A program made the translations under genes and the position numbers. DNA of 64,000 bases from Varanus komodoensis. Lineage: Eukaryota > Chordata > Lepidosauria > Squamata > Varanidae. Below, piece by piece: positions 1-9,954 of this stretch (position 1 is its first letter; every line of letters begins with the position of its first letter). Below the pieces are notes generated by a model. The model did not search any database. It was given only the letters and a program-made list of their open reading frames with translations, and had not been told where the DNA came from. The stretch covers positions 19,963,430-20,027,429 of the forward strand of contig NW_025336347.1 in assembly GCF_004798865.1 (NCBI RefSeq), read 5' to 3'.

Positions 1-667
1 CGTGGGTGGGACGGAAGGCAAACAGGACAGGTCTTCAGTACCAAAAACACCACTGTGTTTTAGCTTCAAGCTCTTAGTGTCAGTAGTTCAGCGTTAGGAG
101 TTCTGCCGTTTAGAAAGGGGGGAAATGTGGGAAGCCAGGAACCCACCAGACAATTGGGTGGGGCCAGTAGAAGGGGCATGGCCTCATGGGGAATGTGGCC
201 CCAGGGGGATTAGCTTTGGGGACCTGTCCTGTATAGAAATGGGAAGAGAGTGCATGGCTATGTTGCTAAGCAGCACTCTCCATACACAAGCTTTGCAGAT
301 GTGCAAAGAATATTTGCAGGGTGGGGGACACACAAAACAATCCAATGAGAACTGAATATGCTCAGCAGCCATGGAACATGGGGCTGTTGGGAAAGGAAAA
401 TGGCAACAGAAAATGGTGGGACCTGCAGCAAACGGGGTGTACTGAAAAAGGCAATGTTTAGCTGGCTAGTGGGTATCTTGAATTTTAATCCCAAATACCG
501 GATGCTTGCCAGCAGTAGTAGGAGAGGTTGAGCAGAGACAAGTCTGTTGCTTTTATGCTTTGTCGAGGTGCTCCCCAGAGGCACCTGACTGGCCACTGCT
601 TGCAACAGGGCACTATCTAGGAGGACCTTTGGACTGATCCTGCACAGCTCCTTCTCGTGTGACTGCC
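1..667. other. No gene seen
   Basis: This stretch lies beyond the 3' end of the minus-strand zinc-finger exon. Several short open frames overlap on both strands, but none has a recognisable domain, low-complexity bias or splice context. I see no repeat family I can name here. Confidence 0.4.
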
Positions 668-791
668 AGTAGCTCAGCAGCAGAGGACACCATGTCGCAT
701 GCAGAGGGTCCCAGTGATGCCCAGTTTAAAAGATCAGGTGCAGAGTGACAGGGCGGCCTTCCACCTGAGGCTCCGGGGAGCCGCTGCCGGT
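668..791 (+). mobile_element. tRNA-derived SINE, type B, degraded
   Basis: The head reads like a tRNA (tagctcagcag..., then gcagagggtccc) and is followed by the body typical of this family (gatcaggtgcagagtgac..., cctgagg..gagccgctgccgg). The same family recurs at 4505, 16607, 17240, 36833 and 39705 in this window. The 3' tail is missing. Confidence 0.6.
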
Positions 792-872
792 AGATTGCAC
801 CCTGGCTTCCTGCGTTAGTCCCAAACCACCAACCCTTTCCCCACCACCTCCAGATTCTTTGCCACCAGGGGT

Positions 873-878
873 TTTATT
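873..878 (-). terminator. Candidate polyadenylation signal for the proximal zinc-finger exon
   Basis: TTTATT on the plus strand gives AATAAA on the minus strand, about 760 nt past the stop codon at 1637-1639. It is the first canonical hexamer I noticed downstream of that stop. No downstream GU-rich element was tested, so this is only a candidate. Confidence 0.35.
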
Positions 879-1636
879 TTCTCATCAAACATCTGGCTTG
901 CACATCAAATAGCACTTCCCAAAAGCCTCTGGATATGTTTCCCTCCATTTCCATATTTTACTAGTTTTTCAGCCAGTCACTAAAAAACATAAAGTAATAA
1001 ACAAGGCAGAATTTTGCTTTAAGGAGGGGAATCCTCCTTACTACAAACAAAAAAATGAATTCAGATGAATGTTCATCTCCCTACACTAGACACTTTGCTA
1101 CAGACCAGATTACTTTCCCCTTCTCCTGCAAAGAAGATGTTTGTCCACACAGAAGACTCTCTTGCTCCATTACAAATGGCACTTGGCTTCTGTCCCATCG
1201 AGCAGCTCGAGAAGTGGCTTGCGTCAACCGGTTCTTTCAGGAGTCCAGTTTGTCCATCTCCTGCAGAACTGCTGTTGGCCTGCCAGAACAGGGCAGGTGC
1301 TCGGACACCGATGCCCATCTACAGCACACTGCAGGGCGGGGCAGGCACAAGCCCCACTGCTGGGCATCCTGCAGAGACGCCGTGGTAGCCTCTGGGCTCA
1401 AATTATCACTGCAGCAAAAGCAGCAAGGCAAGACAGGATTCTTGGCACTAAAATGAGCTGCTGGGTTTTTGTTTTTTGCATTGCCGTAAGAATCCGCTTT
1501 TTTGCAGGGGCTGAATTTCCAAGGTCAGATGCAATCCCAGCACTTGGACACGCAGGACAGATGGAACGCGAGAGGTTGGGGACCCAGGCGTTTCTCTCCA
1601 GGAGACCATGCGTAGCTCCAGGCTAGGCTGACACCT

Positions 1637-3267
1637 TCAGCAGTCTGCTCCCGAGTAGATCAGCTGGGTTGGAACAGGCTCAGAGGTAATGTCCATCTCC
1701 TCATCCCCCCAGAAATAGGTGATTAAGTTGTCAGAATCCAGAATGGTGGCGGGCACACTGTTCGCTTTGACGGGGTTAAAAGGCACCCCGGGGTGTACTT
1801 TGTAGTGGTGCCGGGCCAGGTGGCTCCTCTGGACGTAGCCCTTTTCGCAGTGGGAGCACATGTAGGGCCTTTCCGCCTGGTGCAGCATCTGGTGCCTGGT
1901 GAGGGTCGACTTGACGGCAAAGCTTTTCCCGCAGATGTCGCAGTGGTAGGGCTTGACCACCATGTGGATCCGCTCGTGCCGGTAGAGCTTGGACATGGAG
2001 CAGAAGCCCTCTCCACACACCACGCACTTGTACGGCCTTTCCCCCCGGTGCATCCGCAGGTGTCGATTGAGGCTCCCGCTGTGCGTAAAGGTCTCCCCGC
2101 AATCGGGGCACATGTAGGATTTCTCCTCCACCATAGGCATCAGGTAGGGGAAGGGGACTGGGCAGGCGTAGGGGAAGGTTTCCTCCCAAAGGTCGTGATT
2201 GTGCATGCTCTCCTCTCTGTGGCTTCTCTGGTGCCTGGTGACGCTGGTGCTGCGGGTGAAGCTCTGCCCACAGTCAGGGCACTTGTAGGGCTTCTCCCCT
2301 GTGTGGGTCATCTGGTGGGTGAGGAGGTTCAGGTTGAGGCTGAAGCTGCGCCCACAGTCGAGGCACGAGTAGGGCTTCTCCCCCGTGTGGGTCCGCCAGT
2401 GTCGCGTCAGGGTTGACTTCCGGTTGAAGATCCGCCCACACTCGGTACAGGGGTACACCCTCCCTCCCGAGTAGAACTGCTGCTGGAAAGAGGCCTCAAA
2501 GACGTCTCCCAGGCTGTTGATGGATGCATCCCAGTCCTCTTTGGGATAGTCTCCCTGATACATTGCTGGCTTGAACGGGCTCTCCCAGATGGGATAGTCC
2601 TCCGGCCCCTGGGAAAAGCCTACTTCTTCTGGGTCATCAAAGATGGTGAAGTGGAACTCCACCTGCTGATCTGCACTTTCCTGCTGGAGAGCCTCCCCCT
2701 TCGTTTCTCCCTCCAGCCGGCCCCCGGCCGGGGGAGAGCCCTTCTCCACCACATCCAAGGCCTGGCTGGGTTTCTCACTCCAACAAACGGGCTCCTCCCA
2801 CTGGCGCTCTGGGTAGCCTCCCACTGGCGGGTCGTCTGGCTTGATCTCGCTTGCACAGAGCTTTCCCTCAGAAATGCCTCCTTCCGACTCCTCCAGGATG
2901 GTGAAGTGCAGCTCGACCTGCTGCTCAGGGCCTTGCCGAGGATACATTTCCACCCGTCTCTTTCCAGCAATGGACTCATGTTCTGGAAGAACCATTCGCA
3001 GCTCTGGGGAGGGAGACCGTGATGTGTCCGAGTAAAGCGATTCATCATCCAGTTCTGGTTGACAGGAGCTATCCGGCTGCAGCTCCGCATCAATCTCACA
3101 GTGCCAAAGTTTCCCCTGAGAAATACCCCCTTCTGATTCTTCCAATATGGTGAAGTGCAACTCAACCTGGGGCTCAAAGTCCTCCTCTTCCTCTTCCTCC
3201 TCCTCTTCTTCTTCCTCCTCCTCCCCCTGTAGAGCCTTCCCTTCTGGGTCCTTCATTGTTCCATCAC
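1637..3267 (-). CDS. C2H2 zinc-finger protein, terminal exon (seven fingers)
   Basis: This is a terminal exon of a KRAB-type zinc-finger gene, presumably encoding a nuclear sequence-specific DNA-binding regulator. The open frame extends to 3325, but a strong acceptor (pyrimidine tract, then cagcag) puts the exon start at 3267, entering in phase 1 to read G-D-G-T-M-K. Numbering the open frame from 3325, a run of 14 Glu lies at residues 35-48, three motif copies near 53, 136 and 221, and C2H2 fingers at 291-313, 319-341, 347-369, 404-426, 432-454, 460-482 and 488-511. The last finger has H-x4-H. TGEKP linkers join fingers 1-3; a 34-residue spacer separates 3 and 4. Helix positions -1,2,3,6 of the last two fingers are V,S,T,R and Q,S,H,R. 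A 51-residue acidic tail follows. The upstream exon is uncertain: no KRAB exon lies between this exon and 13.8 kb, so it may splice to the exon at 20484-20610. No orthologue is claimed. Confidence 0.88.
2606..3169 (-). repeat. Triplicated motif unit in the zinc-finger exon
   Basis: Three copies of a motif resembling VELHFTILEESEGGIS lie at 3107-3169, 2858-2920 and 2606-2665, spaced 83 and 85 residues apart. The first two are almost identical in protein; the third is diverged (FHFTIFDDPEEVGFSQG). Acidic and Pro/Ser-rich spacers separate them. The exon at 13843-15095 has one related copy (YNFVRESEGGILRGKP). I know of no domain name for it. Confidence 0.75.
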
Positions 3268-3965
3268 CTGCTGAGATAAACAAGAGTGTCCAGAGGTCAC
3301 TCAGGACCAAAATTACAAACATCACGGCCTGGATCTCTTGCAGAGCTGCCTATGACCATTAAGAGCCATCTGTATATGGGAGGAAGGCATGTGCCTACAG
3401 AGAAGGCAGCGCCAGCTCCAGGCCTTTGAGGGCCTTGGGCAAGAGACCTGCAGTGGGGCCCTTTTGCCTCGGTGCATCCACCTGCTCACCAGCTGTTGCT
3501 CCTCATCCTCTTGCTGGGCAGGCAGAGGCCAGGGAGCAGGTGTGCAGTGGCTTCTCCCACCCCTTTTCAACACCAACATTGGTCTGAGCCAGAGAGATGG
3601 GGAGCAAAAGTGGGTTGCACCAGTGACAATGGGGAGCAACTCTGAGGGACTCTGCTCAGTGGACCCATAACCATCCCGGGAGAAGCCCAACCATGCCCAC
3701 CCTTGCTGCTGGGCCTGGGGGAGGTAAAAAAAAAAGGAGGACACTGGCCGGGCGGTTTGAATGCTGTATATTTGCCATTGCACTAATTTTCTGCATAATC
3801 CAGTACAGTGTAAACTCATCACTGCTTATTGTCAAGGAGTGTTAATCTTCCACACTTAAGCATATAGTTTCATGCAAAATCTGGTGCAGGATTCTAAGAG
3901 TATTGCAAAATACAGAAGCCTTCCCAGGCAGCAAATCTGTACCTCAGCAAGTGACTAAAAATAAT
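3268..3965. other. Intron or intergenic, no feature seen
   Basis: This is sequence upstream of the zinc-finger acceptor. A 166-residue minus-strand frame at 3322-3822 has no KRAB, SCAN or other domain signature and I treat it as chance. A short A-run lies at 3726-3736. Confidence 0.4.
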
Positions 3966-4080
3966 ATTCAATTTATATCCCACCTCTTTCCCTCTCATAA
4001 AGTGCTTTAGGAGGCTTACACAGACCTCTTCCACTCCATTTTTTCCTTACAATCACCACCCTGTGAATTAGATGGGATCA
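3966..4080 (-). mobile_element. Sauria/POM-type SINE, 3' fragment
   Basis: Read on the minus strand, this carries the family's 3' half: the accctgtgagg-like box, a stretch matching the ccattttatcctcac block, and the tail that reads gggatataaatt. The tRNA-like head is absent. Confidence 0.5.
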
Positions 4081-4504
4081 GATGGCCATGACAGGGAATG
4101 ATGGGAATTGTAATCCAGCACACCTTGTAGACACTACATGGGGATAGGCTGGATTTATCTAATCTAGCAAAGCAAATCCTTATGTGGATTTCCTGGATTT
4201 TGGCAACAAGGAAGAAAGAACTGAGTCGGCCATTCTTGCTGCACTGCCTTCCCCGCATCCATTCTGGGACCAGACATAGAATGGGAAAACCCGCATCACT
4301 TGCTAAGAGCCATCTAACGGTGGAGGGGCATCACTTTGACCAGGTCACGTACTGGGCCTCCACCGAGACCACACTGCCAGTCCGCTTCACCAAGCGGGCC
4401 GTGTGCCGAGGTGGGAATGCAAAAGGCCTTCAGCAAGGCCTCTCAAGCCACTTCAGCACCCAGGGCTGGCGCAGCAAGCAGCCCGGAAGGACAGGGAGGA
4501 GAGC

Positions 4505-4635
4505 TCCATAGCTGGGTACTGGAGCACAGTGAACTCTGTGCAAAGCTTCAGGTTCAATCCCTCGGCCACTTCTAAGTAGGACTGGGAATGACTCCTGCCC
4601 GGAACCCTGGAAAGACACCGCCACAGGCAGCAGAA
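4505..4635 (+). mobile_element. tRNA-derived SINE, type B, degraded
   Basis: The order of blocks is the same as in the other type B copies: an aagcttcaggttcaatccc B-box region, then cctgcccggaaccctgg and the gaccgcc..caggcag body. The flanking A box is poorly kept. Confidence 0.45.
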
Positions 4636-5099
4636 TGGAGGCTAGGATTTCCTGCTGGTTTGCAATAGATCTCCAAAGGTTTCTGCGTTTCTCCTCTAAC
4701 GGGGAAAGCCTCTTCTGTCACAGCTGGCCTTCTGCTAAGTACTTTTCTCTCAGTCTCGGCATTCTTCATCTGTAAAATGGGTACAGGAGTTGGTTGCTTT
4801 GGACCAGGTCTTTGCTCAGTTTTGTTGGCCAGTTTACAGGGCTCTGTTAAGATTCCTGATCTCTGATGACTTGCATGCAATTTGTACTGAACCTAAGTTA
4901 TGATTCACAGGGTACAGTGGACATTTTGCATCCAGCTGTGGCTGGTAAGACCTCAGGGGTCTAATCAAAGCTGAACTGGCTCTTCAAGGCGTCTAATCAG
5001 GCTAAACCTGCACAACAGTACTGTCCGAATGGACAATACGGAGTTTAATTCCATACACACACGACAACCTCTGCTTCAGGCCTCAGGGGGAGGCAAACT

Positions 5100-5395
5100 G
5101 GCACCGTCGTTACTGGTTTTTCGGCGCCAGGTAAAGACCTTTTTATTTAAACATCATTTTAATTGTTAAAATATATGATCTGGCCAGGGCAACTTCTTCT
5201 TCCTTCTCTTTTCTCCTCCTATATTCTTTATTTACTTATTTTATACTGTTAATTTTAATTTTATATTATTGTATCTCAGTGTATTTTTTGTATTTCTGTA
5301 TTTATTGGTAATTTATTATGTTCTATTGTATTTCAATGTATCTTATTGTGTTGTAAGCCGCCCCGAGGCTTCGGCAAGGGGCGGCATAGAAATGT

Positions 5396-5397
<2 letters not shown>
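5100..5397 (+). mobile_element. L2 LINE 3' end
   Basis: The sequence begins near the L2 ORF2 stop region (ggcgccaggtaaagacctttttatt) and ends with the characteristic tail, gtaagccgccccgagg...ggggcggcatagaaatg, directly joined to an AAT microsatellite. The same tail is seen in reverse at 17945, next to recognisable L2 reverse transcriptase, which supports the family call. Confidence 0.7.
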
Positions 5398-5467
<70 letters not shown>

Positions 5468-5488
5468 ATAATAATAATAATAATAATA
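5398..5488. repeat. Compound trinucleotide microsatellite (AAT)n(AGT)n(AAT)n
   Basis: An AAT array passes into about 11 AGT/TAG units and back to AAT units. It grew from the A/T-rich tail of the adjoining L2 element. Reading frames of Asn, Ser or Tyr through it are artefacts. Confidence 0.95.
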
Positions 5489-5504
5489 TATTGCTACTGC
5501 AGCC

Positions 5505-5745
5505 AGTGTGGTGTAGCGGTTAAGAGCATGGAACTGGGACTCAGGCGATCTGGGTTCTAGTTTCTGCTCAGCCGTGGAGCTCACTGGGTGACTTTAGGCC
5601 AGTCGCAGACTCTCAGCCCAACCTACCTCACAGGGTTGTTGTTGCTGTGAGGTTAAGTTTGAGAGGAGGGGAAATGTGTCAGTTGCCTTGAGTTCTTTGA
5701 CAGGTAAAAAGGAGGAAAATAAATATAATCAATAAATCATGAATA
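5505..5745 (+). mobile_element. Sauria/POM-type tRNA SINE
   Basis: A nearly complete copy: tRNA-like head (gtgtggtgtagcggttaaga, ctgggttctagttt), the middle box (gccagtcgcagactctcagcc, cacagggttgttgttg) and a tail ending in aaataaatataatc. It sits directly beyond the L2 microsatellite. Confidence 0.8.
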
Positions 5746-6437
5746 AACCATGACTCCTCAGCCGTCTCAACCTATGCACTCAGGAAAAGGTCGCGATGGA
5801 ATTTTCTTTTTTTTTTCATTTTATCCTCTGGGAATAAAACATCTGGTACTACAACTGTTCCACATCTCAGGCCAATCACAAATTGCAGTTCCATGGAAAA
5901 GCACAAAGTGCTCAGATGGCACGCTCCAAAATAACCTTTGATTAAGCAGGTGTTTCCCAGATGGCCCAGTTCCTGCAGGAGGGCTGTTGAGCTTTAAACG
6001 CCTCACTGGTACCCTGTCTGGAGGGGGTTCTGAACACCCAGCCCTGCAACATCTCAAGCTGTCTTTGCACTCCTTTCTCCTCTTTCCCCAAAACATGCAG
6101 CTCTTCCAGGGATCTCCCAACACACAACAAATAGTACCACAAGGTTTTGAACGTCACAAAAAAATCAGTTGTTCTTTTTAGAACAGCCCCCAGGTGCCAC
6201 ATTGTGAATATATGACTTTTCTATTTGCGACATTTATGGTGCACCTAACATTCCCTTCACATCAGGTCCTTTCAATAATGCCATGACCTTCCAGTGTCAT
6301 TTCGGTGTCTAACCAGCATTTCCGGTGAGCCTTTTCAAAGCAGGGAAAATATGGCATTTAATAGTAAAAGCGAAAGACACTGCAGGTTTCACCCATGTTA
6401 TTTGCGCTATTCTGCCATGCCACAGTGCCACCTAGAG
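5746..6437. other. No gene seen
   Basis: Short overlapping frames only, none with a domain. The last 8 bases are the left target-site duplication of the hAT element that follows. Confidence 0.4.
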
Positions 6438-7257
6438 CAGTGTTTTTCAACCTCTGGCATTTCCTGCCGGTCTGCGAAAGAGCCGCTATGGCGCACGCAC
6501 ACAACAGCCGCATCCCGCTGGGCAGGGCTAGCGCCGGGCTAGATGCGCTCTTGCTGCAGATTTCCTGCCTCTTCCTCGGGAGAGGAGGCTGGGCAGGGCA
6601 GGGGAGAGGCCGCTGGGAGCCGTGGCGTGCCAGGGCCGCCCTCTGGGCGGGAATCCGAAGACTGGGCCTTTCCTTTTCCTGCTGTGTTTTCTGCCGGCAA
6701 CAGAAACGCGGAGCTGGGGTTGTGCTGAGTGTGTTCTCCGTCAGTCTGAACTGGCGTGTATGGTGTTTTGAGTGGGTGAGGTGCCTTGGGTTCATTATTT
6801 AACATTATGATATAATTGTATTAAGTACCTTTGCTATTGTATTGCTCTGCTGTTAATACTGTATTTGAATTTGGATTTGCTGAGTACAGTATTGCATTTA
6901 TACTGATTTTGTATTTTGCTATTGTAAATTTTTGATCACGTATTCTTGAAAAGAAGCAACCACAGATTTCACAGTAACCTTATTTGAATTAAATACTGCT
7001 TTCTACAAATTTCAGTTATATTCAACTACATTTAATTTCAATATTTTATTCCTTTATTAGCATTTTTACTGCTCAGTTTCTGATTATTTTAGAGAATTTT
7101 CTCCCCCCCCTTTTCTTTTGGAATTTTCTTTATTCAAAAACGAATACACAAAATACTATATTGTGTATATAATGCTTTTTATTTCTGCCTCAGCGGTCCC
7201 CGAAATAATTTTCCTGTTTTTGCCGGTCCCCCACTGTAAAAAGGTTGAAAACCACTG
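6438..7257. mobile_element. Non-autonomous hAT DNA transposon (820 bp)
   Basis: Terminal inverted repeats CAGTGTTTTTCAACCT (left) and CAGTGGTTTTCAACCT (right, reverse complement) are flanked by a perfect 8-bp duplication ACCTAGAG at 6430-6437 and 7258-7265. The left third is GC-rich and the rest AT-rich, with no transposase frame. The 8-bp duplication and CAGTG ends are hAT hallmarks (Charlie-like). Confidence 0.92.
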
Positions 7258-7265
7258 ACCTAGAG

Positions 7266-8110
7266 GTTGCAAAGCAAAAAAGGAAACCCTGCGTAGTGCT
7301 TGGGTTTCAATTCTGTGATGAAACTGAAAACAGATACAGTGAATTCATAGCATCAGATTAGCCGCATCATGGAAGAAAGCCCATTTATGCAAACATGTGC
7401 AGACAAAGTCCCTTGTGCCGCTCGTCTCATCGTCCAACAAGTTTACCCACGGACATCTCAGAGCCTTGACATAATTTTGAGTGTCCTGTTTCCTTGCCTT
7501 GGGACCATACCCTCCTTGCATGGCTGTACCACATCTCCTCACAGGCTGAATCAGGTTCAAGAGGATTTGGTTGGACTGGAGAGTCTCCACCCCTCTCCAC
7601 ACCAACTCTGTCTGGACTAGGGGATGGAGCTTCATTAATTCTCATACTCAGTGCAATTCAACCTGTATAGAAGAGCAAGAACTTTGGTGGTGGTTGAGGA
7701 GCAAGATTAGCTTCCTAAGGTGACTGACAGACTCAGAAGAAACCCCCTTCCTAACTGCATACCGAGAATCACAACCACAGACACGAAACCCTTTCCCTGA
7801 AGAGGCAGTGGCAGGTGGAAAACACACACTGCTTGTTAGCCCTCTTCAACAGGGGATTGCAGTGGATTAGAAGGAAACTTAATACACATCAGGGGACCCT
7901 TGACAACACCCTCTCTGCTTCTCTGTCACAGCCAATTTTCTGTCAAAGATTCTGGTGTTATGCTGAAACAGGAATGGGCAAAAGGTAGATATCCAGTTGT
8001 TTGGGGAGTTAAATCCCCATCAGCCCTGCCAGCATAACCAATAGTCAGGAATGCTGAGAGCCGGACGTCCAAAGCACCCAACCCTGCAATAAAACAGCAC
8101 CAGAGATATT
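7266..8110. other. No gene seen
   Basis: Unique-looking DNA with chance frames (longest 96 residues on the minus strand). A stretch near 8010-8090 resembles the palindromic MITE family seen at 17321 and 61815 but is too worn to delimit. Confidence 0.35.
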
Positions 8111-8114
8111 ACTT

Positions 8115-8760
8115 TTGGATAGCACTTAGCATCACAGCATTGCAAGGGGCCTTGGGGATAATTAAACCCAATCCCCCACTCAGTGCAGGGTTCAGCTACA
8201 GCATCCCGGACAAATACCTGTCTAGTCTCTATTGAAATGCCTTCTGCATAAGGTCATAACATAGGAAAAGCCATTCTGGATCAGACCCAAGGTCCATCTA
8301 GTCCAGCACTATGTACACAGGGTAGCAAACCAGCTGCCCAGAGGATCTCTCAAGCAGGATGGGTGCATGATCCCTGACTGCCCGAGCTCCTCAAAACTGC
8401 CCAAGCTCCTCTGGTGAAGGAGGAAGCAGTTGGCCAGCAAGGCTAGTAGCCACTGACAGCATCTTCTTCTGTTAATCTTTTCAATCCCTTTTTAAAGCCA
8501 TCCAGATTGGTGCCATCACTGCTTCCAGTGGCAGCAAATTCCATAGTTCAACTACATGTTGTATGAAGAAGTACCTTCTCTTGTCTGCCCAACCCCTCCC
8601 CCAGTCAGTTTCATGGGATGTCTTGGGTTTGAGTGTTATGGGAGAGACAGAAAAAATGCCTCCCTCTCCATTTTCTCCCCTCCATGCATAATTTTAAACA
8701 CTAATATCATGCATCATGTTAAGCATGTTCTAAACAAACCGCGATTCATGACCCTTCAAA
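8115..8760 (-). mobile_element. CR1 LINE 3' fragments, two in tandem
   Basis: On the minus strand 8125-8240 matches one CR1 3' type (cattgcaaggggccttgggg, cagtgcagggttcagc). From 8253 a second CR1 type reads gatggaccttgggtctgatcc...ctggccaactgcttcc and continues into a worn C-terminal reverse transcriptase segment near 8520-8600. Confidence 0.7.
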
Positions 8761-9019
8761 CTGCCCCTCCCCATCGCTTTCCCTGGTCCCCAGAGAAAAG
8801 AGCACCAACACTGATTCAGTCGTATGCAAGCGCCTTTGGGGGGCAGCTCAACCGGCTCTCCCGCAAAACAGCTCTTAAAGGGAAGAAAGCCGGTGCGTCT
8901 TTCGGGACTCCAGGGGGATGCAAGTCTCCAGGAATTCTCCCTCTGGAGCTTATGCCCGTCAGGAAGATGGCGGTAGCGCCCCACTATGAGGAAGTGGTCT
9001 TAGAGGTCCGGGACTAACT

Positions 9020-9110
9020 GCTAGCATTCCTACCCACTGGCCATGCTGGCTACAGCTGATGGGAGCCATGCGTCTAACACGTCCGGAGGGGGCGAGGTTG
9101 AGGAAAGCTC
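9020..9110. repeat. Palindromic MITE fragment
   Basis: It holds ggccatgctggctacagctgatggga, the loop typical of the short palindromic elements common in squamates. The arms are partly lost and it abuts a CG island. Confidence 0.35.
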
Positions 9111-9139
9111 CCCAAGTCCCTGCTTGAACGCTCATTTTT

Positions 9140-9900
9140 CTTGAACGGAGATCTAACCTCCCGTCTCCAGCAAGAAGCCCCTCCTTCTGGATTCGGGGGG
9201 GGGGCGTCCTTAGCAAACAGCCCGTCAAGAGACCCGCTGTGCGTGCAAAGTCGAAAGGAGGGTCGCCTTGCCTTCGCAATCCCGCCCGCCGCCGCCCCCC
9301 ACCTCCGCAACCAAAACAGGGGCGAGCCGAAAAATGGTTCCTCCAAGCCAGGCTCCTCTACTTGGACTGGAGACAGAATCCGCGTCGGGAAATGTGCCGT
9401 CTGAGCGCCCGGGCGGCCCCCTTCCGCCGATTCGCCTGGAATGGCCACACTCCCGCTGTTTGGCCCCCAGTCTCTCCCTCCCGGCTACCAGGGCAAACGC
9501 CACCGCGTCTCCCTGCACCCCCGGGGGGCGTCTGCCTCGGCCAGGCGGCGGCACGGCTGCGAAGCCTGGGCGTCGCCCCCCGGGGCGCCGAGGCCTGCGG
9601 GAGTTCCCACCTCGGTCGAGCAGAACGAGGGCGAGCAAAGGCGGCTCGGGCCACGCTGTCTTCGCCCCTCGCGGCGCAGCTCCCGGATCGCTGCGGAGCG
9701 GCTGCCGCTGCCGCCGCCGCCGCCGATGCAAGCGAGCTCCCTCCCGCTGATCCGGATGCAGCAAGCGCCTGATACAGGAAACTCATCCCGACAAACGCGG
9801 GGCGCCGAGAGACAAAGAGAGAGCGCAGCCTCCCGTTCCGTTTAACTGGCCAGGGCCCTCTGGTGGCGGCAAAGCGAGGCTGGGGGTTGTCGGGGTCGAC
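9140..9900. promoter_or_regulatory. CG island, possible promoter
   Basis: CG dinucleotides are dense from about 9140 to 9900, with GC boxes and a GCC/GCT run near 9700-9730, in otherwise CG-poor DNA. Long frames on both strands (up to 187 residues) reflect base composition rather than coding. It lies between the two finger exons, so it could be a promoter of the proximal exon on the minus strand or of an unrelated transcript. YY1-like AAGATGGCGG occurs just outside it at 8964. Confidence 0.5.
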
Positions 9901-9954
9901 GACCGCCGTTTCCCAGCGCACCAGTCAGGCTGCACGTTTTACTTGGAAGTAAGC

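Noticed and set aside
5269-5584. Poly-Asn/Ser and poly-Tyr frames
   Set aside because: Translation of a trinucleotide microsatellite.
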